The notes under the pieces: model-generated | What the model was told of the DNA's origin: nothing | The model's database searches: none | The model's input: only the letters and a program-made list of their open reading frames with translations | Origin: Aspidiotus rigidus | Taxonomy: Eukaryota > Arthropoda > Insecta > Hemiptera > Diaspididae | Assembly: GCA_035079385.1 (NCBI GenBank) | Contig: JAVHKY010000035.1 | Coordinates: 434,001 to 498,000, forward strand | Reading direction: 5' to 3' | Length of the DNA: 64,000 nt | Program-made: the position numbers and the translations under genes | In this document: positions 40,019 through 54,092 of the stretch, piece after piece | Numbering within the stretch: the stretch's first letter is position 1 | Layout of the letters: every line of letters starts with the position of its first letter

Positions 40019-42061
40019 CACGAGCAGAAATGAAAGACTTAAAACTGACAAATATAACTGCAGGTGAGATTTATTAGAATCATTATTTCATGATGATAAT
40101 AGCGATTACCAGCAAATAAGAGCAATTTCAATACCGGTAAATAAGCTTGGTAGGTCGGGTCTCTCTCACCCTAGAAAAACAAAATATTCCGTAAGAAATT
40201 ATGATCAGTCTTCGAAATCTTTGAAGAGAGTTTTTATTAAATTTGCTCTACAGGTAAGAATATTGAAGTTTCAGAGAATTAATCTATTTCCTTCCTGATT
40301 TTCGTTTCGTACTTCTTCGCTTCTTTATCTTTCCAGATTAAAATACGAAAACAAACTGATTATTTTTCATAGAGAATTTAATATCATTTCAGATCGTATC
40401 CTCGAATAATATGTGAAATCAAGTATATGATACTGATAACGTTCTCTAGGAGCGCTATGTTTGGCGAACGTGCAGGTATAGATTTCGCAAAAAAGTAGTC
40501 AAAACAGATATGATGTTACGACCATTACTCCTGATGACAGACGCTACACGTTTATCCAATGTTATTTGTAGGGTATTAACTACAGTATTAACTTTAGTCT
40601 GTGGTATCAACAGAGAGAAAAGAGGAAATTGTCGGCCCACAATCGGATCGGAGCAACAACACTGTATTTAAGGGCGGAAGCAACATCAATTGTAATAATG
40701 GTGATTGAATTATAGTTTGCTTGAAGAACGTGATATTCTAGATAGGCAGGAATTTCGTACTTGGGAATTATAAATGACGATAAAGTGATGATCCATATTA
40801 CAGAGATCTAATAGGGAGATCGAATCTAAATAAACAGCTTGAAAAGTCTGAAGAACAAAATATAATTATCAAATAAATTTCCCATTTTTTTCTTTTCAGA
40901 ATGAACTTTTTTCTCAAGAGATACAATAATCACATAATCTATATACCCTTATATATCTTCGTTTGACGAAAATGAATCATCAGGGATGGATTCATAAACG
41001 AGAATACTGGTGCCTGTCATCGCTACCGTCAAAAAACGTATGTTTCAAAAATGAAAAATAACTACCTAGGTATTATGAGTCCAGATTTAAAATCAATACG
41101 AAGAAATAAGTGTTGGTCCTTTCTAACTTCGAAAATTCAAAAGTATTCCGGTTTGACTCTGATGGCCTTAACTTTTAGAGAGTACAAAACAGTACTACCT
41201 ACCTACTATGACTTGATCCAGGTAACTGGACTTTCCTCCATTATTAGAAGTTGCTTCATAATCGCCCAAAAACTTTAATTGAATCATGTACAGTAATGTA
41301 TATTGGAAAATACCTGAAAGAAAAATTTCTGGCACTGCCGTTGAACATATAAAAGCTTCGAAAAAAAAAAAAGAATTTCTCTTATTACTATCTGACGTAG
41401 GCAAACTCAGAGTAAATAATTATATCGTTCAAATTCATTCTTGTGATTCCTGATGTCATTGCAATTAAAATGTAAAACGGCTGAATAGCCTACCTAGCCG
41501 AAGAAGCGGTATGAAGCGAGGATTAGATACCGTATAGGTAAGTACCGTGACAATTTTAAAAACTAAACTTACAGTAGATTCTTAGTTTCTATTTCCTATA
41601 AAAATATAAAAGATTAGAAACATTACAAACATATCTTAGCTTGATACCGGCATTGTTGAATCTTGATATCGCAATTGATATAAATGAAAAAATTGTTAAC
41701 CGCGCAATGCAACAGATAAATGAATGAATATAAAATAGAAATATCAAATTATCGATTTAAAATGTTCATGAAATTGAATAAATCGACTGTAGAGCAATTT
41801 CTAAAATTATTTAATGGAATAAGGTAAAATATTTATAATACCTAATTACTTTGTCTTTCGAATTTATAGGTAACGAAAAAAGAATTTTATTATGATTTGT
41901 GAAAATTAAGACAACGAATCACAGCATTGATTGTACGAAAAATAAAGAATTTTGATTGCTTCACTCTGTTTCTGCAATTCCAATTCTTCCAATAAATTTT
42001 CAGATATTTTGGTTTTCCATCGACGCAATTACTGAATTACATCGCCCCCGACAGTTGGTAA
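40019..42061. other. Spacer between CNOT10 and EcKL, no coding gene seen
   Basis: Probably holds the CNOT10 promoter and a 5' UTR exon. The minus strand at 40,060-40,200 has splice-like CTGCAG and GTGAGAG sites, but I could not fix an exon. An AATAAA on the minus strand at 41,886-41,891 can serve EcKL. Confidence 0.4.
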
Positions 42062-43552
42062 TCAGGAAAAGATTCCTGAAATCAACAGAATATACTCATT
42101 ACGTATGATTAGAATTTTGTAATGAAGCATACGTTAGTCACAAAATAAGTGAAAAATGAAAATTTAAGATCATTATTTTACTAAATAAATTATCGGTACT
42201 ACAAAAAATCGAACGAAGTCTAATTTCAATGCCTACTTTCGTACCCAAACCAGCTGTATCCCTTATTCGATAACGACTGTTACTGGAATATTAAAAATTA
42301 AGATTGTATCTGTGTCTCAAGGAGTTTTACGTTTATTCAGAAATTTAGCTCTAGATATGAGGTACTTTATTATGATTTTACAGTAAAAACGTACCGTACC
42401 TTTCGTATCAAAATACGATAGCCATTGGTGGGCTAGAATCTTAAAACGATCATTTTCCATATGTTTTGGAACGTCATAATGGCTTTCTTCTCCCTTTTTC
42501 TCATCATCCGCCACAGCCATGGGCAAATAGTAAGCGACCACATGCAAACTGTAATCGAGTGCCTCGTCAAAATCTTTTCGCAGTTCTTCGAATGAAAGAC
42601 GGGTTTTACTTTCCAAGAAGCATAGAGTCTGATTTAACGTACTCACATATGTCTCTAGAAAAAAGTCCAAATTTTTTTCAAAAATAGAAAATCTGACGCA
42701 TATAACGAAAAAGTAGCACAAGTCTACAAGGGGACTAGTCCAGTAGGAGAGTTGGAAATCAACAAATTTAAGATCCGCTACTTCCTGGTATTCATCATGT
42801 TTACACATAATATTGTTTGTCCACGCATCCCCATGAGCCAATACTTTGAGACCATTTCGAGTATTATTATTCAAGATGTTATTTAACTTATCTACATGAC
42901 TGATCTCATAAAATCTGAATTGTTCTTCTCGCGTTTCGATTTCTTTACCATAAACCGATTTAAATAATTCTTTCAGCTGACTTGTACACCATTCTTTGCC
43001 TCCTGGCGAGGTTAGCACTGTGTGGTGGAAAGGAGTGGACTTGAGTCTTTCCAATATTTCGGGCGATACTTCGTTCAATCTGATGGAAGCAGCATGAAAT
43101 TTGGCCAGATGTTCCAGCGTCTTGACCGTGTTTTTGAAATCCAGTTGTCGGCGCTTGTCGTGATTACGGTAATTTTCTTGCGACAGATCCTCCAGAACCA
43201 CTGAGTGCTTTTTGTCAGAGTACAAAAATCGGGGAGCTAAACATTCTTCTCCAAGAAGTTTGTGCATTGCCGGTATGACCGTCTCGTACATGTATAATTC
43301 TTTTTCATAAAAACCAAGGTCTTTTACTTGACAATACATAGCACTTTCGTACGGGTCTTTAACGAATAAATATTGTTCACGATATTTATCATCATTTTGT
43401 AACTTATACGTAACATGTACATGAAAACTGACGCTACAGTAGCCTTTCCCAAAGTCGTCTCTTTTGATTTCCCATTTCAATTCGCTCACGACGTCATTGG
43501 GATGGCTGGATAGAAGGATTTGTTTCACAACATCATCTGTAATGAAGCTCAT
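42062..43552 (-). CDS. Ecdysteroid-kinase-like (CHK/EcKL) protein
   Basis: Two coding exons: 43552-42400 and 42075-42062, 388 residues. EcKL proteins are arthropod kinases with the protein-kinase-like fold, thought to phosphorylate ecdysteroids or xenobiotics. Evidence: N-terminal lobe ending in LFVKDPY with lysine, FYEKELYMYETVIPAM, SVVLEDLSQENY, the Brenner-like LKVLAHGDAWTNNIMC with catalytic Asp and Asn, and LKFVDFQLSYWTSPLVDL in place of DFG. The frame is also open past the donor to 42317, but that adds 26 basic residues foreign to the family. Splicing AAAG|GTACGG to a 14-nt exon gives the family-like ending YFDTKGIFS. The ATG directly follows an acceptor-like TATTTTCAG, so a non-coding first exon is likely. 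The substrate cannot be told from sequence. Confidence 0.85.
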
Positions 43553-44099
43553 CTGAAAATACCAAAAATAAATTACTTATTCTCTCACGTAACGGGAAAA
43601 AAAAGTGTCTTAGAGAAGAATTTTATAAAGATTATTCTTAGTCGGAAAACTATGTTACCACATTATACGTACAGTAGGTACTTTGAACATCTCTACACTT
43701 ATTAAATTTTTTGTCCTACATCAGATTATATACTTAAGTCTTGAGGTTGCTACATTTATCTACAGATAGAAACCTTGAAAGTTCAGTATTTTCACACGTG
43801 ATAATATTGTAGAATAGTAATACAAGTACTGCGTAATTGACCACATTTTTTATGTTGTACATTTTTTCTTTCGTATATTCGCTATGAACCTTAATACTGA
43901 AAAGAAAGTAAAAAAGAGGTTATTAGTTCTACGAGAAGGTTTATGTTAAGTTTGAGTTCGTTTGCCCCACAAAACACACGAATATAAAAAAGAAACAAAA
44001 TATTACATGAACGAAATATATCGTGTACCTTTAAACAATCTACTGAAATAATTACATCACGAGAAAACGAGAAAAGAAATGAGAAGAAGACCTCTATTC
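43553..44099. other. Intergenic, nothing supported
   Basis: AT-rich upstream sequence of EcKL; no open frame or repeat recognised. Confidence 0.4.
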
Positions 44100-44760
44100 A
44101 TGATTGATTAATTTATACAGCCGAACTTATGCGCGTATTCACCTGCTCTCTCTCACCTCTCCCAATTACCCCCAAATAGCGAGACACTCTCGCTTCACTA
44201 CATCCCCTTCTAACCAAATCATACAATGCATTTCCCTCATACTTCACACTTTAGACTCAATTAACACCCAAGTAATTTTCATATGGATCCCCGGGTACAT
44301 TGACCTCTCAGAACATGACGCTGTTAATCAAGCCGTCAAACAACTGATAATTCCCCCCTTCCATCCCCAAACTATAAAAATCACTACCTTTCACTCATCA
44401 CCCAATAATGGAAAACGCTTTCGAGAAATTCAATCCAACAACAAACTCCTTCGTATTAAATAAATCCCCGTCCCCTGATTAACTACTCTCAACTCGCCGT
44501 TCTTCCACAAATACATCCCCCGCTCTCACTCAAGCACCCAAAAACAACCACAAAACCATTTGTGGTGCCTTACAATACCTACAACTAAGTAACTTTATTC
44601 CAACATCTAAACAAACCTAACTGTCCGCACTAATCCACACAACCTCTTCCCTCTTATCCTTAATCTATCTGTACTCACATCCACGTAATAATTAATTGTA
44701 CCGCCGAGCTAATAACCATATTGTACTTTTAAGGCTGGTGAAAAGAATAAATAGAATAAA
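44100..44760 (+). pseudogene. 5'-truncated non-LTR retrotransposon (RNase H C-terminus and 3' UTR)
   Basis: The frame 44104-44463 ends with HTLDSINTQVIFIWIPGYID and LSEHDAVNQAVKQ, the last RNase H block of a Jockey/R1-type element. It is followed by degenerate NNKLLRIK sequence and a 3' part ending GCCGAGCTAATAACC near 44,705 with an A-rich tail. Same family as 1,240-2,190 and probably 23,850-24,985. Confidence 0.7.
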
Positions 44761-47700
44761 AATGAAGAATCAAAATGTCCTCCAGAATATGTTTTAGGGA
44801 AGACCTATCAATAATACCAGCAAAAAAATGATCAGGCTCAGCATCTGGGAGATACTGAAGTTATTTCCGCAAAGAAGTCTTAGGTAAGGAGGAAGCTGAT
44901 ATCGATTGCTAGATCATTTACAAGAACTGTGTATCGGTCTTGAATCATGATCATTAGAACCATGTCATGGGGGGAGTTTGGGTGAATTGCCTCGAGGGCC
45001 AATGGAAGAGATCTGGTGATGTCAGACACGGAAGAAAGCTTCCTGAAGATAGAAAAAAATGGTTCAGAGTTTTGAGTTTGAGCAGTGGACTTCCTGAAGT
45101 TAGATAGCATGGAGTGTGCAACAGTCTTTGCGGAATCCATATTCACATGTGATTCAAATAGCCAGAATAATCTTTTGTTCAGTATTAATATCTTTTAAAA
45201 CAGTCTGCCAAGGATAGAAGTCAGAGCGATTTTTGTTTTTATTTTTCCTTCGCGAGAAGAAGATTCTATCGTTTCTGTCCAAGAATCCTAACCCTCAAAC
45301 ATGAAGTTTGCAAGATGTCACGTCTCTGATTTCGAACGACTTTGATTAACTTGGAAAAAGTTCGTCTTTGGAATTCCTACACAAGATTTCACCAGCAGGG
45401 AGGAGAAAATACATCCAGCCTTTCTATTGAACCTAATGATCTTGTCCTACATTTGGTACGGAGTGAAGCTTTCCCCTTCTCAGACTCCATCCTGTCATGA
45501 GGGACATCAAGCCCCTGATCCAAAATGACCTAACGTTGAGGATTTAAAATAATTTCGATTCCAAAATTCCATCTGTATGAATAGAACTTAATCAACGAAG
45601 GTGAAAACGGGGCAGCCTGGAATTAGTTCGACATACATGGGACTTTTGACCTTATCGTACATTGGGGGCGCAGCGAGCGAGCCTTCCTTTTTCATACGCA
45701 TAAACAACTGGGAGAATTCAGTTTTCGAACGTGCATCTGCGCCACATCTGCCCTATAACCCTTTGGCGGAGCAACTCTCCCTTTTAAATTATTTTACCTC
45801 GAAAAAAAATATGTAGCATCAGCGTTAGAGCTGAATTCCAAAATGTACACCGTAGAGGATTAAGGATTAATGTACACGAACTTTCGGCTAAGATTTGGAC
45901 TTCTTCTCATCAACTCCATCACTCGCAGTTATTTTCAGAATAATTTAGAGCTGGATTGGATTTTTTACTCTTTCTCATCAACTCCATCGCTCGCGAACAT
46001 ATACTTGAAGTAATTTGGTAGTGTATTGGATTTTTTGAAATTGATTTGATTTTTCCAATCAAGGTTTCTTCCTCTTGGTCAAATTGGTAAAAAAATGCAG
46101 AGTTTTATCTAAGATCCTGCAAAAACCTCTTCCAACCCATATCTATAGAGGATAACTCAAAAATCAAGGTAGGTCCAAAGTCATAACTTTTCCACATTTT
46201 TTTTTTTTTTCATGTATGTAGGGCTCGAAGCGTTTGAACTGTACAGTGGTAGAAAGAAAGTTAATAAGACTCCCACTCTTGAACCTTCATTAGAGGTCGA
46301 ATATCAAACCTGATGTTTTTATGAAGAAATTAGATTGGAATGGAAATACCGCTACTTCTTGATTCTTAATTACCATTAGTACCTATTTATTGCTGTCAAC
46401 TCACTGAATTGTTGTTTGTAGCATTATCTTTTTATGTGATGTTGATATTTATATATTTATGGCATGTAGAAAACAAAAATTTCACGAGAAAAATATTTTC
46501 GAGTACCTTCATTGTTTTTTTTCGGAAGAAGGAAAAAAAAAGTTTAAATTTAGAAAAATGAAAGTTATTCGCCTTCCCCTAAAAATAGTACCTACTCCCG
46601 CTACTCGAGAATTGTACTCGGTGAAAAATTCATCCAAAGCTTTTAGGCTGAAAAATCAACAGAACGTATGAAACCTTATGTGACAACTTTTGACTAGTCC
46701 GTTTTCATATCTTCTCTGCATTCTTTCTTGCTTCAACTTGGAAGTCACCTACCTCTCTGCCGTACAAAAGCGAATAGTCGTCGTAAATTGTATCCAAAGC
46801 AGGGATTCGAAAACAAGTATCTTTCTTTATGAAAATTGCCATATAAAGGGTCCATTCCTCTGAATTTATACTGCAAATTTACGACAACCTTATCTTGTCC
46901 GGCAGCTCTCTTCCCTGTCCATTGCTTTCAAGAATCTGATATGATCATATAGTACCGCTAGAACTAACATTTCTATGAATGGGTCTCCCTATCAATTACC
47001 CAGAAAGAATACCGTTTTTCCGAGGATAAAAATTTCTCTCTTCGAGTTGGTTTTTCATTGAGTTTTGAAGTAAAAAAAATAGTTACTGATAATGAAGTGA
47101 AATGATGAAACAAGATAACGTAGTTCACTCAATACACCGTATTTTTTATGAGGTACCTACACCGGTGCACGGATTCTTGGAACAAAACGTAAACTCTTAT
47201 CTTCTGAACCAATCCTTGTGAAAGACGAAGGATGGCGTAACCAGTTTTCCCCCTTTTCTAACACCGGCCAAAATTGGGTCAATTCGCAGTTATGCAACAT
47301 TAGTCAGCTTTGAATTTTCAATTCAGAAAAAAAAAGTTAAAATTACTTAAAATTTCTCTCGTATGATTCTTTTCAAAGGAATTAGACATTCTACGTTCGA
47401 ATTTTGGCAAGCCTAGGCTAAACCAAATCTTTCAATAACTCCAAAGGTATCTAGATATGAATTCAGATATTTAAAACATTTTACTTCTGATTTTATTGAA
47501 ATGTCTGCATGGTGTTTACGATGCAATCTTTTAAGGTACCGGACCCACTTTCTGCAGGAAATACATCATCACCCAAATTTTGTATAAGTACTGATACCAT
47601 CTAAATGATGTAAAATTTTTTGACGAAAGTAGATAGTCTGCGTCTGAAGATAGGAGGACCACAACCGGTTAGTTGCTAATTTACTATTACGTACTTACGG

Positions 47701-48759
47701 TAATTCGCTGTATTTCAAAAATTGTTACTGCCAAAATTTTTACTCGTAAAAACACACACCGTGCGATTGAAAATACAACGCGCCAACAAAGTTCGTCACC
47801 TACTCCACGTGCTATTCGATTAGGTTATGTTCTACGGCTTGTAAATTTATTTTGCGAGTTTCAAACGGCGATGTTTTGACGGGAGCACATGTAATAACGT
47901 GAGGCACAACTAAACGTAGAAGACCTTTCAAGGCTAAATGGCTGTAATAACGCAGAGGCCACACAAAGTTAGCGCGATTTGAAAGAGAGTTCTGCTGCGC
48001 TTCCGCGGAGCCACAGAAAAAATAACGAGGATAAAACAAATAAAATGTTAGGTCAAGCCGTCAAGCCAGTCAGCCATTCAGCCTGTCAACACTGCCTCTT
48101 TTATACAAATCATAATGCAATTTGACAACATTGTAATCAAATTTCCTGAATTTCCTACATCCTACTGTAGTCTGTGCTGTTTCCTCAATCATTCAAAACT
48201 CAACTCGAATGAGTTTATTATAAAAACAACAACCTCAAAATAAAAGTATTTTTATTAAATAATTTTTTTTTTCAATGTTTCCTATCTTATTTTGATTGTT
48301 AAGTAGTAAATTATAACATTGGTCAATTTTTCGTGAATAGTTATTCAATCTTCAGGGATGCATTCGTTCAGATCCAGTGCTTCGTTGAAATAAAGATCGT
48401 GTTATTATTGTTGTAGATGCTTCCTTATTATCATTTTTATCCTTCAGGTAATAATTTCTACTCGAAAGTTCTCATAAGGTATTTCTTTCTCCTAAGTTTT
48501 CTTTCATGAATTTTGTTCGTTATTTTTGATCTCTGGGTGTTCGACTTCTCGTAATCTCAAATCCTTTGAAACAATTAACGTGTATTACATCTTTGAGAGA
48601 ATACTAAAGTATCTTTCTGACCCAATTTAATTATTTGTTTCTTATCACGCCAGCGAACAGTATTATTGTGCCTAGAATTTTGGTCTGGCAATGATGAGGT
48701 GATGAAACGCCAATGGTAGAGGTCAACGTTTCGTATCAACTATACCTAACAAATTGACT
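44761..48759. other. 4-kb intergenic stretch without recognised gene
   Basis: Short frames (44880-45146 minus, 45601-45816 plus, 46459-46671 plus, 47812-48039 minus) have no family I know. A ~75-bp tandem duplication lies at about 45,895-46,043 (CTCATCAACTCCATCACTCG and CTCATCAACTCCATCGCTCG). A T run is at 46,198. The right end (48,050-48,759) should hold the promoter and 5' UTR of the RBM33-like gene. Confidence 0.45.
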
Positions 48760-51700
48760 ATGGCTGATCATGCGTAAGTTTTCAAACTTCAGCGTAATAT
48801 AATATTGAATGCGATTTCAACTTTTTCTAATCAACCATTACTGCGTTTGGATCCTCTGGTTTAGCGATGACACCATTCTAGACGACGAATTAGATGAAAA
48901 TGAATACAATTTTGATAACGAAAATGAAGATGATCTTTTAGCTGATAACGACGATTGGATCGAAAAAACGAAGGTATGCATATCAATGCCTGTACGAACG
49001 TACGAAAGCGATTTCTATTCTTACACTTTTTTTGAAACTTCAGTTTGACAGCTCTGAGAACGCTGAAAATGATACCGAGACACAAGCTACGGAAGAAGAT
49101 AAAATCATCGAGCAGATAGAAGCGTAAGTATTTGTTCTTACCTCCACTTAGTTTTGAGTGAGAAAGAAGTATCCACAATATTGTATCACGTTCCAGAGAA
49201 GAAGATGTTCTGGATATTGGCCTTGTGGAGGACGATGTCGATCCTGAATTACAAGATTCATCGGTCGTTTACTCGCATGTACGTATTGTTTTGCATTTTA
49301 TTGATGTGCTATCCGAGATGCCAAGTACATCTTTGCTAAAACGTTTCCTTTGCTGCAGGTGAAATCTGACCCGGTGAAACAAGTTATCGTAGAACCAGCT
49401 GAGAATGAAAAAGAAGTGCTTCCGAATGCTTCGTTAGGTAAAGACTAAAACACAAAGTACATAAAGATATATCCAAATATAACTTTGTAATTTACTGTAT
49501 CGTTCTAGAAGAAACAGTAGATGATAATAAACAAGAATATGAAACCTTGACCAAAGAGATCGTGTCATCCAATGACGATCCTGCCATTGCTTCCAATAAG
49601 AATAATTATTCGTCGCACGATGACGATCAGGAGGAAGAAGAAAGAACTTATAAATCAAAGGTTATATCATTACGTAAATCTGCAAAGAAGACATACGACG
49701 ACTTGCCAGAGTTGGGTATGAATTTTACAACATTCAAAAGAAATTTAAATGTACTCGGGCCAGTAATTCTTACAAATGTGATTGTAGCGAAAGTGATACC
49801 CGGTTCTGGATCTTCACGAAATCAAAAATTCCAACGATCGAATGATTTGCATAGGAAGGAGGCGCCTTCAAAACATGATTACGATTACGATGACAAGAAG
49901 AAGCGTGAAATAAATCGTCATGGACGAGATCGGGATCGTGACCGAGACTACGATAGAGATCGGGATCGAGAGAGAGACCGATATCGTGATCGTAGTTACG
50001 ATCGGGACCGAGACAGAGACCGTGATCGTGATCGTGATTATGGTCGTTCATCCGATTTTCGGGATGGTAGGTTTATTTTGTTTCATCTTCATTTCCGTAA
50101 GAAAAATTCGGTTTAAGTAATCAGTGTGATTTTCCTGTTACTTAATCGTCGTCGTGAGTGAAATTCGTTGTTTTTCCGTCTTCGAAAAATTCACATCTCA
50201 GCACGCAAAAGTAGAAAATTAATTTTTATTCATAATTGAAATTATTTTAATGTTATTTCCTATTTTCTCAGATTATTCCTATTCTTCGGATGACGACAGA
50301 AGTCCGTCTCCATTCCGTGGATCAGGGGACCATCGTTCAGAAAACCTAACACACAGTTATCAAAGCGTATGTATTCATATTAACGAGCTCATTTTTCTTT
50401 TAAAAAAATAATAATATAATGATCTGTATTTCTTTTCTAGCGAGTGTCTTCTCTTTTGGATTTGCCATCTGAAACTCATTTTCACAAAATACAAGAGCAA
50501 TATCCTCCTCCCGGCGTCCAAATGACTCAAGAGCGTTACGACTTTCCAATTATGCGTCCGGGCGTCCCGCCGCATCCTCCAAACCAAATGCTTCCATCCA
50601 ATTCTTTTAAGCCACCACTCAATCAAATGTTTGGCCGACCTCCTCCTCCACGAATGGAGCACATGATGATGAGACAGCCGCATCCCGGAGCGCCTAGGAT
50701 GCCACCACAACCAATGGGCTTTCCACACGATCCTTCAATGCAGCCGCAGCCTCCGGGCTTCCGCCCACCGCCTCCGCAAATGCCTCCACAAATGCCTCAA
50801 CGATTTCCATCGAACATGTCTCCGCATATGCAGGTTCGAGCTCCACCTATGCACATGCAGCCTCCACCTTTCAACGGTCCTCCGTCACAGGCGCAATTAC
50901 CGCCTCAACAGATGATGCGACAGCCGCATCCACCCCTTCAGATGCAACCACCTTTCCGGCCTCCAGGAGGACACCTTAGACCACCTCCTCAGCCCATGCC
51001 AAGGCCTGGCCCGCATCCTAACCTACGTCCACCGCTGTTACGATTACCTGGATCGAGCGAGCAGCAACAAGCGCCGATGATGGGGCAACCACCGAGACAA
51101 ATGCCACCTCCTAATAATTTCATACCTGCGAACAATGGAATACGAATGTCTGCGCCACCATTCAGGCCTGCAGGACCTCCGCCTCAAAATGTTGGGCCCC
51201 GACCGCACGGTCCCCCTCCTGTTGAATACTACAACGAGCAACCGCAATTTCATGGTGTTGTGCCTCCGGCAGCTCCGTTTCAGCAGAATATAAATCGACC
51301 GCCTCCCCCTTATTCGGGTGCTGGTAATGTTCAACCGATGCCCTCCGTTCCAGTTAATAATCGAGTAGGTGGTGATATGTATCAGAATACACCAGCTCGT
51401 AACGACGTAAGTTATTTTAAAATATGCTTACCGTCAAATTATATCTCACCGTTGGTTTCAATGAGTGTTGGTTTGATTAAAGGTTAACTATCAGCAGTAT
51501 CCACCGCAGAATTTTGCTCAGCAATCAAATCGTCAGTATTCGGACTATCCTCAACCTACTCGTAAGTTTTTTCACGTTCTTTAGATTCTTCTTCGTTATC
51601 TGATATCGCTAATTGATTGACTTTGCAAAATACGCTTTAGCGCAATACAATCCTGGTGATGCTTCAAATCCACTTCGAAGAAGAATGAACTCTTCCTCTA

Positions 51701-54092
51701 GCGACAGTAGTAAATTTGCTCGATACGATGATGGCCCTAGGAGAAGAGACGTATGTATCTGCTAATCTAACATTTCTGATTTGAAGAATGTGAAATGTAA
51801 TCCATTTATATTGATCGTTAATTTTTCTACGCAGAGTGAAGATGACGAATTGAAAGTATACCGTGAAAAAGTTGAAGATCAGAAGAGACTACGAGAGAAG
51901 TACATTCAAGAGAAAGAGGAGCAACGTTTGAAGAATCAGATGCAAAGTTTTATTCAAAACAATATAAGAGGTATGTTGGAAGTGCGGCACTGGGAACTTG
52001 ATGTAGGGTATTGAACTGTTAATGATTTATATCGTATATTTTATAGGTATCTTGGAAAAACGCGAGCAAGTGATGCGAAAAACCGAAATCGAGCATGCAA
52101 AACAAAGTCGCGAAACGTCCAGAATAATCGAATCAAAACGTTCGGACGACTCACGACGTGCTGATAACGCGGAGTATCGACCCCGGCGGTCTATCTCACC
52201 GCCAAGAAGAACGTTAGAAGTTCCACGTTCGCGAGATCGAGAACGTGATCATGAGCGCGAACGTGATCGCGACCGTGACCGCGAGCGTGAGCGAAATCGG
52301 GAAATTATTCCGAAGGAGAGACCTAAGGTGTCTGGCAATCGTATGGATAATGATCACGCCGATTATCGACCTCCACGCCCTGAAAAGAAAGACAAATACG
52401 AGGATTCGGCATCAGATAATGAACGCAAACATCAATTGGGCTTGCATAAAGTAATGAGAATAAAATACAAGGATGGTTCTGTCGCATTGAAGAGCGTAAG
52501 TCATCTCTGCTGTACGATTTTGTTATGATTATTGAAAATCTCTTATTAAAAATAATCTAAATTTCAGATTCCGGTCAATAACAACCACGCTTCTGTTAAT
52601 AAATCTCACACCGCCACCTCATCGGCCGGCAAAGTTGACGACGAGTCGAACAGTTCGAGTAATCGCAGAAGAATGGTAGTTTCTCAAAAAGTTGCGGTAG
52701 CGAAAGTCAAGAATGTAAGTTTTTTGTTGAATTCAACTTGACTTCTTTTTATTTGATGATTATTTTACGTATTGTGTTTCTTTCTGTTAGGAATTGAGTG
52801 AAAATCTTATTGTTGAAAGCGTGCGGAGAGGTGTGACTCAGAGTAGCGTACCATTAGCGAAAAGATTTTCAAATTTGAAAGTTATGAACAGAGTGAGTAA
52901 TTGACTTGATTTTTGTTCAATTATCTTACCAGTTACGGTAGTAATTTGTTGTTCTTCGTAGAATGCGGAAGATGACGAATCGTTGAGTGTCGCTAAGTCA
53001 AAAAACAGATTAGTCATACCAGATGAAGATGGTTCTCGAACTGTACTGATGAAAAATATATCGGTCAGCACTAGTCCGGCTGTTTTGCAAAAAATGACAG
53101 CTACTTGCGGACCAGTATCGGTAAGTTGGAACCGAGACAGATGATATGATATTATCGAACGAAGTCGATTCTTGACTTGTGTAATTCCCATCGATGATCC
53201 CCTCAGTTCATTTTCACCATGGCACTCATCTTTTCATGAATTGAACATTGTCTGGTTTTGATACTCTTTGGCTATGAAAATTTCGCAGAACTGTTCAAGA
53301 TGATTATTTTCTAAGTAAATAAGCTCAAACACAGAAAAATTGTTGTCTCTTCTTCTATTTCGTGATAGATTTTGTCAGGAGCGTTCTTCATGGGTGAAAT
53401 GGCGAGATTGGCGAGGAAGTATTGAATGAGTGGTGTATGATCGGATCCGATCCAAATTGTTGAACTTATTTTATGACTTAATTGTCTCAACACTCAGTTC
53501 TGATTCTCTTAACTTACCATGTACAATCTCACCTTTTCATCATGAATTGCACAAAGCGCTTAGAATCATAGATAGAAGATATTTTACCCAGGGCGTTATA
53601 TAACGTCAACAGTGACCTTTACCTCATAGAGCCTGTCTAATCATGTAGAGGGAGCGAGATTGTTTAGTGAGCCTAATATGAAGTTAGAAGGCCATCAGTT
53701 TATTAGGTATATATTAGGCTAAAAATACTCTTAGAGGGGGAAGACAAACGAGTGAACCCATCAGCTTGGTAACCTAACGTACTCTTATTATCCAGTAAAC
53801 TAGGCTGAAAACGTAGCTTGATATGCACTTTACGAGGCTAAAGGCCGAGGGTGTTGGATAATTCTTTTCGTTCTAAAACATTTGACTCCGTTCGTGACTG
53901 TGTGAATGTTAATGATACTATCCATTTAATTTTCAGCGCACGAATTGGATTTACGGCGGAGGGCATTCGAGCAATCAAGTAAAGATTACGTTTTGTCGGG
54001 GAGAAGATGCGAAGAAATTTTGTCAAAGTTATAATCGAAAGTCAGTCGATGCGTCAGTGATCGCGGTCAGCATGATTTCTGAAAGAAAATAA
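48760..54092 (+). CDS. RBM33-like RNA-binding protein
   Basis: Sixteen coding exons with agreeing phases: 48760-48773, 48865-48973, 49044-49123, 49197-49278, 49359-49437, 49509-50066, 50272-50366, 50441-51406, 51483-51561, 51641-51750, 51835-51970, 52047-52495, 52568-52714, 52791-52892, 52962-53120, 53937-54092; 3,321 nt, 1,106 residues. Layout: acidic N-terminus (LDDELDENEYNFDNENEDDL) with EEDVLDIGL, an RD/DR-repeat region near 245-305, a Pro/Met/Gln-rich region 340-690 mostly in one 966-bp exon, a charged helix ELKVYREKVEDQKRLREKY near 727, a second RE/RD run near 830-855 and a C-terminal RRM-like fold at about 1026-1101 (RTVLMKNISVS to VIAVSMI). This order, and the helix especially, resembles vertebrate RBM33, an mRNA adaptor acting with export factors. 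The family name is inference; the exon model is firmer. The exon-1 coding part is only 14 nt. Confidence 0.75.
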
